A DNA stretch of 35,832 bases from Profundibacterium mesophilum KAUST100406-0324. Lineage in GTDB: Bacteria > Pseudomonadota > Alphaproteobacteria > Rhodobacterales > Rhodobacteraceae. The stretch covers positions 1 through 35,832 of the forward strand of contig NZ_APKE01000006.1 of NCBI RefSeq assembly GCF_009835145.1, in the 5' to 3' direction. Under the pieces are notes generated by a model. That model did not search any database, was not told where the DNA came from, and was given only the letters and a program-made list of their open reading frames with translations. A program made the position numbers and the translations under genes. Below are positions 18,759 through 35,832 of this stretch, piece by piece; positions within the stretch are counted from its first letter, which is position 1; every line of letters begins with the position of its first letter.

Positions 18759-18965
18759 ATGGCAGCCAAGAGCAGAACCAACCCGCTTCAGTTCATCCAG
18801 CAGGTGCGGGCAGAGGTCGCCAAGGTCGTCTGGCCGACCCGCCGCGAGGTGATCCTGACCACGGCCATGGTCTTCGTTATGGCGACGATCACGGCGATCT
18901 TCTTCTTCTTCGTCGATCTGATCATCCGCACCGGCCTCCAGGCGCTTCTGGGCATGTTCGGCTGA
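18759..18965 (+). CDS. secE: Preprotein translocase subunit SecE
   Basis: SecE clamps the SecY channel of the Sec translocon in the inner membrane. The 68-residue protein is the short one-helix form: a cytoplasmic amphipathic segment (NPLQFIQQVRAEVAKVVWPTR, containing the conserved VVWP) followed by one membrane helix around VFVMATITAIFFFFVDLI. AGAGGA lies 8 nt before the ATG. It sits upstream of nusG as in most bacteria, though no tRNA-Trp gene precedes it. Confidence 0.96.
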   Translation: MAAKSRTNPLQFIQQVRAEVAKVVWPTRREVILTTAMVFVMATITAIFFFFVDLIIRTGLQALLGMFG

Positions 18966-18993
18966 GGCCTCTGGCAAGCGTTCCATTCGGTGC

Positions 18994-19022
18994 TTGAACT
19001 CGCCGCGGGCGGCGGTTAAACG
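18994..19022 (+). promoter_or_regulatory. Candidate nusG promoter
   Basis: TTGAAC (18994-18999) and TAAACG (19017-19022) with a 17-bp spacer lie about 130 nt upstream of nusG. The sequence around the -35 box matches the secE one in 14 of 15 positions. Confidence 0.55.
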
Positions 19023-19152
19023 CTGGCCACCCCCCGACACACCGTGCCTTTCACCGCAGAATCGCACGGTGCCGTTGCGCGGGGCGGCAGTCGCCGCATC
19101 ATTCGAACGCGTTCCCGGTGCAGGCCCGGAGCATAGAGGACAGAGGTTCAAC

Positions 19153-19686
19153 ATGGCGAAACGGTGGTATTCGGTTAGCGTGCTGTCGAACTTCGAGAAG
19201 AAGATCGCAGAGCAGATCCGCACCGCCGTCGCCGAGGCGGGCCTCGAGGAAGAAATCGAGGAAGTCCTGGTCCCGACCGAGGAAGTCATCGAGATCCGCC
19301 GGGGCAAGAAGGTCCCGACCGAGCGCCGCTTCATGCCAGGCTATGTCCTCGTGCGCATGGAGATGAGCGATCACGGCTATCACCTGATCAACTCGATCAA
19401 CCGCGTCACCGGCTTCCTCGGCCCGCATGGCCGCCCGATGCCGATGCGCGACAGCGAGGTGAACCAGATCCTCAACCGCGTCGAGGAGGGCGAGGCATCG
19501 CCGCGCACCCTCGTGAGCTTCGATATCGGCGAGAAGGTCAAGGTCTCCGACGGTCCCTTCGAGGGCTTCGACGGGATGGTCGAGGGCGTCGATGACGACA
19601 ACCAGCGCCTCAAGGTGTCGGTCTCGATCTTCGGCCGCGCGACGCCCGTCGAGCTTGAGTATACCCAGGTGACCAAGCAGGGCTGA
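19153..19686 (+). CDS. nusG: Transcription termination/antitermination protein NusG
   Basis: NusG binds RNA polymerase, raises elongation rate, and links it to Rho or the ribosome. The 177-residue protein starts at ATG 19153 with AKRWYSVSVLSNFEKK, preceded by AGAGG. The N-terminal NGN domain includes FMPGYVLVRMEM and a KOW domain (GEKVKVSDGPFEGFDGMVE) closes the protein. The frame is open upstream without coding character. A strong terminator follows 43 nt downstream. Confidence 0.97.
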   Translation: MAKRWYSVSVLSNFEKKIAEQIRTAVAEAGLEEEIEEVLVPTEEVIEIRRGKKVPTERRFMPGYVLVRMEMSDHGYHLINSINRVTGFLGPHGRPMPMRDSEVNQILNRVEEGEASPRTLVSFDIGEKVKVSDGPFEGFDGMVEGVDDDNQRLKVSVSIFGRATPVELEYTQVTKQG

Positions 19687-19729
19687 GACGGTCTTCCACG
19701 GAATTGCGGGGCGCGGCCGGCGCCCCTTC

Positions 19730-19762
19730 AAAGGGCGGACCGTTTGCACGGCCGCCCTTTTT
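19730..19762 (+). terminator. Rho-independent terminator of nusG
   Basis: A perfect 9-bp stem AAAGGGCGG / CCGCCCTTT, extended by CCG/CGG beside an unpaired A, encloses the loop TTTGCA and runs into five Ts. It ends the secE-nusG unit and separates it from rplK. Confidence 0.85.
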
Positions 19763-19833
19763 GCAATCGGCGCGCACCGCGGCGCGCCATCCGGGACCCG
19801 CGCCGCCATCACCCTGCTCGCCGCGCCGCGGAC

Positions 19834-19862
19834 TTGACGCGCCCGCCGCGCGCCGCTAGGCA
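19834..19862 (+). promoter_or_regulatory. Candidate rplK-rplA promoter
   Basis: TTGACG (19834-19839), a 17-bp spacer and TAGGCA (19857-19862) lie directly after the nusG terminator. They would give a leader of about 130 nt before rplK. Confidence 0.6.
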
Positions 19863-20001
19863 GCCGCATCCCGGCAATCGCCGCCGTCATGGCGGGGTCG
19901 GGGCGTGGGAGGAAGGGTGATCGCGATCGCCCGACCCGACCACGGCAACGCAATCCCCTCCGACGCGTCGGTGCGGGAGTTGATCGAAAAGGAGAGGCCT
20001 C
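19863..20001 (+). other. rplK leader, no gene
   Basis: This is the probable 5' untranslated region of rplK-rplA. It contains small palindromes such as CCGACGCGTCGG (19960-19971). An L1-binding mimic would be expected here by analogy with other bacteria, but I could not recognise one. Confidence 0.4.
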
Positions 20002-20427
20002 ATGGCCAAGAAGAAGATCGGCAGCATGAAGCTGCAGGTGAAGGCGGGTCAGGCGAACCCGTCCCCCCCCGTCGGCCCGGCACTGGGTCAGCGCGGCATC
20101 AACATCATGGAGTTCTGCAAGGCGTTCAACGCGCGCACGCAGGACATGGAGCCCGGCGCGCCGTGCCCGACCGTGATCACCTACTACCAGGACAAGTCCT
20201 TCACGATGGAAATCAAGACGCCGCCCGCGTCTTATTACCTCAAGAAGGCCGCTGGCCTGAAGTCCGGCGCGACGACGCCGAGCCGGCAGACCGTCGGCAC
20301 CGTGACCGTCAAGCAGGTCCGCGAGATCGCCGAAGCCAAGATGAAGGATCTGAGCGCGAATGACGTCGACAGCGCGATGAAGATCATCCTGGGCTCCGCG
20401 TCCTCCATGGGAATCGAGGTGAAGTAA
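20002..20427 (+). CDS. rplK: 50S ribosomal protein L11
   Basis: L11 binds the GTPase-associated centre of 23S rRNA. The 141-residue length and the sequence ([20 protein letters not shown] near the start; [17 protein letters not shown]; late [20 protein letters not shown]) are typical. GGAGAG precedes the ATG. rplA follows after one base. Confidence 0.98.
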   Translation: MAKKKIGSMKLQVKAGQANPSPPVGPALGQRGINIMEFCKAFNARTQDMEPGAPCPTVITYYQDKSFTMEIKTPPASYYLKKAAGLKSGATTPSRQTVGTVTVKQVREIAEAKMKDLSANDVDSAMKIILGSASSMGIEVK

Positions 20428-20428
20428 G

Positions 20429-21127
20429 ATGGCCAAACTCGGAAAACGCACCCGCTCCATCCGCGAAGCCGTCAGTGGCGCGGAAAATCTCTCCGTCGAG
20501 GAGGCCGTCAGCCTGGTCAAGGGCAACGCGAAGGCCAAGTTCGACGAGACGATCGAGATCGCGATGAATCTCGGCGTCGATCCGCGCCACGCCGACCAGA
20601 TGGTCCGCGGCACCGTCACCCTGCCCAACGGCACCGGCAAGACCGTCCGCGTCGCCGTCTTCGCCCGCGGCGCCAAGGCCGAGGAAGCCCAGGCCGCAGG
20701 CGCCGATGTGGTGGGCGCCGAGGATCTCATGGAGCAGGTCCAGGGTGGCAACATCAACTTCGACCGCTGCATCGCGACCCCGGACATGATGCCGATCGTC
20801 GGCCGCCTAGGCAAGATCCTCGGGCCGCGCAACCTGATGCCGAACCCCAAGATCGGCACCGTGACGATGGACGTCAAGGAGGCCGTCGAGGCGGCCAAGG
20901 GCGGCCAGGTGCAGTTCAAGGCAGAGAAGGCCGGTGTCATCCATGCCGGCGTCGGCAAGGCCTCCTTCGACGAGGGCAAGCTCGCCGAGAACATCCGTGC
21001 CTTCGTCGAGGCCGTCGGCAAGGCGCGTCCCTCCGGCGCCAAGGGCACCTACATGAAGCAGGTCTTCCTGACCTCGACCATGGGCGCCGGCGTCAGCGTC
21101 GACGTGGCGAACGCCACCGGCAACTGA
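20429..21127 (+). CDS. rplA: 50S ribosomal protein L1
   Basis: L1 forms the mobile stalk at the ribosome E site and is, in other bacteria, the repressor of its own operon through the rplK leader. The 232-residue protein has the family features [37 protein letters not shown] and [14 protein letters not shown]. It is coupled to rplK by a 1-nt gap. A terminator follows 34 nt downstream. Confidence 0.98.
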   Translation: MAKLGKRTRSIREAVSGAENLSVEEAVSLVKGNAKAKFDETIEIAMNLGVDPRHADQMVRGTVTLPNGTGKTVRVAVFARGAKAEEAQAAGADVVGAEDLMEQVQGGNINFDRCIATPDMMPIVGRLGKILGPRNLMPNPKIGTVTMDVKEAVEAAKGGQVQFKAEKAGVIHAGVGKASFDEGKLAENIRAFVEAVGKARPSGAKGTYMKQVFLTSTMGAGVSVDVANATGN

Positions 21128-21161
21128 TCGCGCCGTCCCCTCGCGGGACAGGGTTCGATCG

Positions 21162-21189
21162 CGGGCGTGCCTTCGGGCGCGCCCGTTTT
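21162..21189 (+). terminator. Rho-independent terminator of rplK-rplA
   Basis: CGGGCGTGCC / GGCGCGCCCG is a 10-bp stem with one G-U pair around the very stable TTCG tetraloop, followed by four Ts. It closes the L11-L1 unit. Confidence 0.85.
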
Positions 21190-21434
21190 CATTCAGGCCC
21201 GCAGCGGGCGAGGCCGTCCCCGTCCCCGTCCCCGGCCAGGGTCAGGGCAGGGCGGTGTCTGGGGATGGCGGGGTCCCCATCGAGTGGTCCCGGCAATTGC
21301 CGACAATTTGGGGTTGGAAATCTTCGCATCGCGGTCTAGACAGCGATCTCGCATTCCCGGGCGTGATTCGTCGCGACCGGGGGCGTGTCGTCCGAGACGG
21401 TAGGTGGCCGCATCCGCGTGTCCTTAATATCCAA
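21190..21434 (+). other. Upstream region of the rplJ operon
   Basis: Together with the leader that follows, the gap between rplA and rplJ is about 450 bp. I see no gene in it. It has a GC-rich first half (repeated CCCCGTC units around 21213-21235) and a more AT-rich second half that holds the candidate promoter. Confidence 0.5.
21314..21342 (+). promoter_or_regulatory. Weak candidate rplJ operon promoter
   Basis: TTGGAA (21314-21319) and TAGACA (21337-21342) are spaced by 17 bp. The match is moderate, but the position fits a leader of about 230 nt before rplJ. Confidence 0.35.
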
Positions 21435-21558
21435 CCCGAGGCGGGTACAGACCAGTTTGACCGGGGCTGCGCCTCGGGCGTTCTTGGTTCAGCCCCGTTA
21501 AGCGGACCTGAACGCTGGCATCTGCCGGCAAAACAGAGCCGGAGGGGGAAACCCTTCC
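21435..21558 (+). promoter_or_regulatory. L10-type ribosomal protein leader of rplJL-rpoBC
   Basis: Two RNA stems stand out. CCCGAGGCG (21435-21443) pairs perfectly with CGCCTCGGG (21470-21478) around a 26-nt loop. GGAGGGG (21541-21547) pairs with CCCTTCC (21552-21558) across a GAAA tetraloop, 17 nt before the rplJ start. In other bacteria L10 bound to L7/L12 recognises such a leader and represses translation of its operon; assigning that role here is by position and analogy. Confidence 0.6.
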
Positions 21559-21575
21559 AACCTTGGAGTGAAACT

Positions 21576-22094
21576 GTGGATAGAGCCCAGAAAGAGAAAG
21601 TGGTCGAGGAACTCGGCCAGATCTTCGAAAGCTCTGGCGTTGTAGTGGTCGCCCACTACGCGGGTCTCACGGTTGCCGAAATGCAGGACCTCCGCTCGCG
21701 CATGCGCGAAGCCGGCGGCTCCGTTCGCGTTGCCAAGAACAAGCTCGCCAAGATCGCTCTTGAAGGCAAGGCCAACGCTTCGTTGTCCGATCTTCTCACG
21801 GGTATGACCGTTCTCACCTATTCCGAAGACCCCGTGGCTGCTGCCAAGGTCGCGGAAGGCTATGCCAAGGACAACTCGAAATTCGAGATCCTCGGCGGCG
21901 CAATGGGTGAAACGGCTCTGGACCGGGCCGGTGTCAAGGCTGTGTCCGACCTGCCGTCGCGCGAGGAGCTTATCGCTTCCATCGTGGGCTGCATCGTCGC
22001 ACCTGCCAGCAACATCGCCGGGGCCATTGGCGCGCCTGCAAGCAACATCGCGAGCATCCTTTCGACAATCGAGGAAAAAGCGGAAGCCGCTTGA
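21576..22094 (+). CDS. rplJ: 50S ribosomal protein L10
   Basis: L10 anchors the L7/L12 dimers to the ribosomal stalk. The start is GTG at 21576, giving [17 protein letters not shown] and 172 residues; GGAG lies 9 nt upstream. Family segments include [18 protein letters not shown] and [13 protein letters not shown] helical C-terminus binds L7/L12. The GTG start and the structured leader both fit translational control. Confidence 0.96.
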   Translation: MDRAQKEKVVEELGQIFESSGVVVVAHYAGLTVAEMQDLRSRMREAGGSVRVAKNKLAKIALEGKANASLSDLLTGMTVLTYSEDPVAAAKVAEGYAKDNSKFEILGGAMGETALDRAGVKAVSDLPSREELIASIVGCIVAPASNIAGAIGAPASNIASILSTIEEKAEAA

Positions 22095-22104
22095 GCCTCG
22101 CGCA

Positions 22105-22120
22105 GGGGGATGCGTCCCCC
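22105..22120 (+). promoter_or_regulatory. Hairpin between rplJ and rplL
   Basis: GGGGGA-TGCG-TCCCCC, a perfect 6-bp stem with a 4-nt loop, lies 10 nt after rplJ. No U-run follows. It probably affects mRNA stability or processing rather than ending transcription. Confidence 0.5.
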
Positions 22121-22157
22121 GACGTTGGAACACAACTGAAAAGAACGGAACTGAACA

Positions 22158-22535
22158 ATGGCTGATCTGAAGAAACTCGCCGAAGAGATCGTGGGTCTTA
22201 CCCTTCTCGAAGCACAAGAACTGAAAACCATCCTCAAGGACGAGTATGGTATCGAGCCCGCCGCCGGCGGCGCCGTGATGATGGCCGGTCCGGCCGATGG
22301 TGGCGGTGCCGCCGCCGAGGAGCAGACCGAATTCGACGTCATCCTGAAGTCGGCCGGCGCTCAGAAGATCAACGTGATCAAGGAAGTCCGCGCGATCACC
22401 GGTCTTGGCCTGAAAGAAGCCAAGGAGCTGGTCGAAGCCGGTGGCAAGGCCGTCAAGGAGCAGGTCTCCAAGGACGAAGCCGAAGAGATCAAGAGCAAGC
22501 TCGAAGCCGCTGGCGCCGAGATCGAACTCAAGTGA
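22158..22535 (+). CDS. rplL: 50S ribosomal protein L7/L12
   Basis: L7/L12 is the multi-copy stalk protein that recruits translation GTPases. The 125-residue protein has the N-terminal dimerisation helix ([20 protein letters not shown]), an Ala/Gly hinge, and the C-terminal domain with [30 protein letters not shown] and a [18 protein letters not shown] end. It is the fourth protein of the stalk region and precedes rpoB by 239 nt. Confidence 0.98.
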   Translation: MADLKKLAEEIVGLTLLEAQELKTILKDEYGIEPAAGGAVMMAGPADGGGAAAEEQTEFDVILKSAGAQKINVIKEVRAITGLGLKEAKELVEAGGKAVKEQVSKDEAEEIKSKLEAAGAEIELK

Positions 22536-22542
22536 TCGCCGC

Positions 22543-22560
22543 CGCGGGGCTCGCCCCGCG
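22543..22560 (+). promoter_or_regulatory. Hairpin between rplL and rpoB
   Basis: CGCGGGG-CTCG-CCCCGCG, a perfect 7-bp stem with a CTCG loop, begins 8 nt after rplL. No U-run follows. In E. coli an attenuator and an RNase III site lie in the same gap, and a similar role in lowering rpoBC expression is possible. The rest of the 239-nt gap has no gene. Confidence 0.55.
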
Positions 22561-22774
22561 CCGCGCATGACTGTCAGGCTGGTCCCGGATGCCGGGGCCA
22601 GCCGTCCGCGTCTCAGAAAGGGCCGTCCGCGGTCCTTCCTAAGGAGCGGTGCCGGATCGGGAGGTGGCCTGTGGGAAGGCCGCCAGGTATTGATCCGGCC
22701 CCCCGTTTCGTAAAGGCCCATCGCCCGTAGCCCGGCGGCCGATGGACCGGCGAAAAGAAAAGGTGACTTTCCCT

Positions 22775-26917
<4,143 letters not shown>

Positions 26918-26939
26918 CGGCACGCGCCGTCTGACCTCG

Positions 26940-26962
26940 GGGCGCGCCGCTGCGGCGCGCCC
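26940..26962 (+). promoter_or_regulatory. Hairpin between rpoB and rpoC
   Basis: GGGCGCGCCG-CTG-CGGCGCGCCC is a perfect 10-bp stem with a 3-nt loop, 22 nt after rpoB. No U-run follows, so read-through into rpoC is expected. It may protect the rpoB mRNA end or pause polymerase. Confidence 0.55.
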
Positions 26963-26997
26963 ATCCCCTTCGCTGCCCATTTACCCAAGGTGTGAAA

Positions 26998-31242
<4,245 letters not shown>

Positions 31243-31272
31243 GGCGCGTTCCGCGTCCCGCGACGATTCCCG

Positions 31273-31304
31273 CGCCCCCGCCCGTTTCACGGGCGGGGGC
31301 GTTT
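31273..31304 (+). terminator. Terminator of rplJL-rpoBC
   Basis: CGCCCCCGCCCG / CGGGCGGGGGCG is a perfect 12-bp GC stem around TTTCA, followed by the T-rich TTTCTCGTT. The T-run is interrupted, but the stem is very strong. Confidence 0.75.
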
Positions 31305-31384
31305 CTCGTTCCACGGCGATGGGTTCATACCCGCCGTCCGCGATGCGTCTGGCGGGTGCGCGGGGCGGCTGCTACACGGGGCGG

Positions 31385-32290
31385 ATGTTAGCTTTGAGCG
31401 ACAACACGCGCGGTGCGATCCTGATGGCCGGAAGCATGACCGCCTTCACCATCAACGATGCCTGCATGAAGGCGCTTTCGTCGAGCGTGCCCCTTTTCGA
31501 GGCGGTTTTCCTGCGCGGCAGCGGCGTGACGGTCATGCTCCTCTTTCTGGCTTGGGCCAGCGGAGGGTTGCGGCACCGGCCCTCGGCGCGCGACGGCTGG
31601 CTGATCCTCCTGCGCACCTGCGCCGAGATCGCGGCAGCGGGTTTCTTCCTGACGGCGCTCTTCAACATGCCGATCGCCAACGTGACCGCCATTCTGCAGG
31701 CGATCCCCCTGACGGTCAGCTTGGCCGGTGCCCTCTTTCTCGGTGAGGCGCTCGGCTGGCGGCGGCTGACCGCGATCACCGTCGGTTTCGCGGGGGTGCT
31801 GCTGATCGTGCGGCCGGGCGGGGAGGGATTCACCGGGCATTCCCTCCTGGCACTGGCATCCGTGCTATGCGTGACGGTGCGCGATCTCGCGGCGCGGCGG
31901 ATGTCGCGCGGTCTGCCATCACTCAGCGTCGCGCTCGCCGCGGCAGTGGGCGTGACGATCGCCGCCGGCATCGGATCGCTCTTCCAGGGGTGGGTTCCGC
32001 TGCCTCCCGTGGCCGCGCTCCAACTCGCGGGCGCGACCGGCTTCGTGCTGGCCGGCTACGTCTTCTCGGTTTCGGCGATGCGGATCGGCGAGCTTGGGGT
32101 GGTCGCGCAATTCCGTTATGTCTCGCTGCTCGTGGCTCTGATCCTCGGGCTGGCGGTCTTCGGTGACTGGCCATCCGGGCTGACCCTTGCCGGGGCGGCA
32201 GTCATCGTGGGAACCGGCCTCTTCACCCTGTCGCGCGAGCGCAAGCTGCGCCGCGTACATCCGTCGCCCGTCCCGCTGCGCCTGCGCTAG
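31385..32290 (+). CDS. DMT-family transporter (EamA domain)
   Basis: The 301-residue protein has about ten hydrophobic segments in two EamA halves, as in drug/metabolite exporters. Landmarks are AFTINDACMKAL in the first helix, FEAVFLRGSGV, FNMPIANVTAILQAIPL, LFLGEALGWRRL and, in the second half, YVFSVSAMRIGELGVVAQFRY. It has no signal peptide. The substrate cannot be told. ATG 31385 gives the standard N-terminus. It lies alone between rpoC and rpsL, on their strand, with terminator and promoter signals on either side. Confidence 0.9.
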   Translation: MLALSDNTRGAILMAGSMTAFTINDACMKALSSSVPLFEAVFLRGSGVTVMLLFLAWASGGLRHRPSARDGWLILLRTCAEIAAAGFFLTALFNMPIANVTAILQAIPLTVSLAGALFLGEALGWRRLTAITVGFAGVLLIVRPGGEGFTGHSLLALASVLCVTVRDLAARRMSRGLPSLSVALAAAVGVTIAAGIGSLFQGWVPLPPVAALQLAGATGFVLAGYVFSVSAMRIGELGVVAQFRYVSLLVALILGLAVFGDWPSGLTLAGAAVIVGTGLFTLSRERKLRRVHPSPVPLRLR

Positions 32291-32311
32291 GGGAGGGCGC
32301 GGGGGGGAGTG

Positions 32312-32340
32312 TTGACACCCCCCGCGACTCCGCTTATACG
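32312..32340 (+). promoter_or_regulatory. Near-consensus promoter of the str operon
   Basis: TTGACA (32312-32317) and TATACG (32335-32340) with a 17-bp spacer form the best sigma-70-type promoter in the window. It starts 22 nt after the EamA gene and would drive rpsL-rpsG-fusA-tuf. Confidence 0.8.
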
Positions 32341-32614
32341 GCGGCCACTCGGGTGGCGGGTTTTCGTCTCGCAACGCCCTTTACAGAACCGAAGTGGTCA
32401 CGATCCGGGCTCCGCGCTCCGATCCTCTGGATACCCGCCGCGTGTTCCCTGACGGGGAGCAATGCGGTGTTTGCGCTTTGCGGACGCGTGACGCGCCGAA
32501 TGCCTGCCGGGATGCGCGCATCCCGGTGAAGTCAGCTTCGCGATACGCGCGAGGCAGGAAGAACCGCCCGCGTGTCTGCGGGACAATGTGTTGCAACACG
32601 GGGAATGAACCGGA
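32341..32614 (+). promoter_or_regulatory. Long structured leader of rpsL
   Basis: About 270 nt lie between the promoter and rpsL. It contains a 20-bp perfect palindrome at 32507-32526 (8-bp stem with a CGCG loop), then GAAG-TCAG-CTTC, TCGCG-ATACG-CGCGA, and the 12-bp palindrome GTGTTGCAACAC (32588-32599) just before the start region. I see no gene in it; a frame from 32394 that overlaps rpsL has no ribosome binding site or known family. A regulatory role is inferred from length and structure. Confidence 0.5.
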
Positions 32615-32986
32615 ATGCCAACGATCCAACAGCTGATCCGCAAGCCGCGGCAGCCGAAAGTGAAACGCTCCAAGTCGCAGCACCTGGAGTCTTGCCCGCA
32701 GAAGCGTGGGGTTTGCACCCGCGTCTACACCACCACGCCGAAGAAGCCGAACTCGGCCATGCGGAAGGTTGCCAAGGTGCGCCTGACCAATGGTTACGAG
32801 GTCATCAGCTACATCCCCGGCGAATCGCATAACCTTCAGGAGCACTCGGTGGTCCTGATCCGTGGCGGCCGGGTGAAAGACCTTCCCGGTGTCCGCTATC
32901 ACATCCTTCGCGGTGTTCTGGACACCCAGGGCGTCAAGGACCGCAAGCAGCGTCGTTCGAAGTACGGCGCGAAGCGTCCGAAGTAA
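32615..32986 (+). CDS. rpsL: 30S ribosomal protein S12
   Basis: S12 lies at the decoding centre and affects accuracy. The 123-residue protein is typical: [12 protein letters not shown] at the start, [16 protein letters not shown] with the streptomycin-relevant lysine unchanged, and [13 protein letters not shown], whose Asp is the RimO methylthiolation site in relatives. It is the first gene of the str operon, followed by rpsG after 12 nt. Confidence 0.98.
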   Translation: MPTIQQLIRKPRQPKVKRSKSQHLESCPQKRGVCTRVYTTTPKKPNSAMRKVAKVRLTNGYEVISYIPGESHNLQEHSVVLIRGGRVKDLPGVRYHILRGVLDTQGVKDRKQRRSKYGAKRPK

Positions 32987-32998
32987 GAGGAAGATCAG

Positions 32999-33469
32999 AT
33001 GTCCCGTCGTCACGCCGCCGAAAAGCGCGAAATCCTGCCCGACGCCAAGTATGGCGATACGGTGCTGACCAAGTTCATGAACAACCTGATGGTCGACGGC
33101 AAGAAGTCGGTCGCCGAGCGCATCGTCTACAATGCGTTCGACCGGGTCGAGCAGCGCCTCAAGAAGTCCCCCGTCGAGGCCTTCCACGAGGCGCTCGACA
33201 ACATCAAGCCGAGTGTCGAGGTCCGCTCGCGCCGCGTCGGTGGTGCGACCTACCAGGTTCCGGTCGAGGTGCGCCCCGAGCGCCGCGAGGCTCTCGCGAT
33301 CCGCTGGCTGATCAACGCCTGCCGTGCCCGCAACGAGAACACCATGGAAGAGCGTCTCGCCGGCGAGCTGAGCGACGCGGTCAATGGTCGTGGCTCCGCG
33401 GTCAAGAAGCGCGAAGACACCCACAAGATGGCGGATGCCAACAAGGCGTTCAGCCACTACCGCTGGTAA
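32999..33469 (+). CDS. rpsG: 30S ribosomal protein S7
   Basis: S7 starts assembly of the 30S head. The 156-residue protein is the usual length, with [29 protein letters not shown]-type [33 protein letters not shown] and [15 protein letters not shown] at the end. In E. coli S7 represses the str operon by binding near its own start. The 12-nt rpsL-rpsG gap is much shorter here, so that site cannot be the same. Confidence 0.98.
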   Translation: MSRRHAAEKREILPDAKYGDTVLTKFMNNLMVDGKKSVAERIVYNAFDRVEQRLKKSPVEAFHEALDNIKPSVEVRSRRVGGATYQVPVEVRPERREALAIRWLINACRARNENTMEERLAGELSDAVNGRGSAVKKREDTHKMADANKAFSHYRW

Positions 33470-33483
33470 TTCCGGCTTGCCGC

Positions 33484-33500
33484 GCGGCCATTCGGGCCGC
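33484..33500 (+). promoter_or_regulatory. Hairpin between rpsG and fusA
   Basis: GCGGCC-ATTCG-GGCCGC is a perfect 6-bp stem 14 nt after rpsG. No U-run follows. Confidence 0.45.
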
Positions 33501-33550
33501 CGGCCGGCCACGCCGCGTTCCCGCGGCACAGTAACACGAGGACGCAGTTC

Positions 33551-35692
<2,142 letters not shown>

Positions 35693-35701
35693 CCGAATAG
35701 C

Positions 35702-35726
35702 GGGCTGCGCGACCCTCGCGCAGCCC
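35702..35726 (+). promoter_or_regulatory. Hairpin between fusA and tuf
   Basis: GGGCTGCGCGA-CCC-TCGCGCAGCCC is a perfect 11-bp stem with a 3-nt loop, 9 nt after fusA. C-rich sequence and not a U-run follows, so tuf is probably still co-transcribed. Confidence 0.55.
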
Positions 35727-35749
35727 CCCGTAATTGACAGGAGGCCATC

Positions 35750-35832
35750 ATGGCGAAGGCAAAATTCGAACGCAACAAACCGCATGTTAACATTGGCACG
35801 ATCGGCCATGTTGACCACGGCAAGACGACGCT
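35750..35832 (+). CDS. tuf: Elongation factor Tu (partial, runs off the window)
   Basis: EF-Tu delivers aminoacyl-tRNA to the ribosome. The visible 27 codons read [20 protein letters not shown] and continue with VDHGKTT, the EF-Tu N-terminus and P-loop. GGAGG lies about 6 nt upstream of the ATG. Only the first 83 bases are inside the window. The partner copy (tufA/tufB pairs are common) cannot be seen. Confidence 0.96.
   Translation, partial: MAKAKFERNKPHVNIGTIGHVDHGKTT

Noticed and set aside
32394-32636. An 80-codon frame in the rpsL leader that overlaps rpsL
   Set aside because: It starts at GTG without a ribosome binding site, has an Arg/Cys-rich random composition, and lies in a leader that looks structured.

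Overview
The window is a GC-rich stretch of an alphaproteobacterial chromosome, most likely Rhodobacterales (Roseobacter/Paracoccus-like). Three things point there: a GcrA cell-cycle regulator, which is confined to alphaproteobacteria; the alphaproteobacterial style of the RpoB, RpoC and ribosomal proteins; and the gene order secE-nusG-rplKAJL-rpoBC-rpsLG-fusA-tuf. No species can be named from the sequence alone.

Region 1 (about 1-11358) is a urea uptake and breakdown module. The high-affinity urea ABC transporter urtABCDE runs leftward from about 6037. The urease operon ureDABCEFG runs rightward from about 6390. They share a 350-bp divergent control region that holds perfect palindromes. Urea bound in the periplasm by UrtA passes through UrtB/UrtC, powered by UrtD/UrtE, and is hydrolysed by the nickel enzyme UreABC, which UreDEFG mature. 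At the left edge the first codons of a further leftward gene are visible.

Region 2 (about 11359-18604) is a mixed housekeeping and accessory block: a spacer with no convincing gene, an MscS-type channel, a thioredoxin-reductase-like flavoprotein (leftward), gcrA (leftward), an ABC-2 permease without an adjacent ATPase, argD, an AAC(6')-like acetyltransferase overlapping argD, argF, and a leftward DUF3140 gene.

Region 3 (about 18700-35832) is the core transcription/translation cluster. It has separate units for secE, nusG (followed by a terminator), rplK-rplA (followed by a terminator with a TTCG loop), and rplJ-rplL-rpoB-rpoC (preceded by an L10-type leader and followed by a terminator). An EamA-type exporter gene then sits before the str operon rpsL-rpsG-fusA-tuf. 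That operon has its own near-consensus promoter and a leader of about 270 nt. tuf runs off the right edge.

Most of this is well-known biology, and I found no convincing unknown multi-gene system. The points most worth a second look are non-coding: hairpins without U-tracts at every long junction inside the highly expressed operons, the duplicated secE/nusG promoter block, the rpsL leader, and the palindromes of the urt/ure control region. Among proteins they are the altered NADPH motif of the TrxR-like protein, the long N-terminal part of UrtB, and the AAC(6')-like gene between argD and argF. GTP-type and rare start codons in the urease operon also deserve checking. There are no rRNA or tRNA genes, CRISPR arrays or recognisable insertion sequences.
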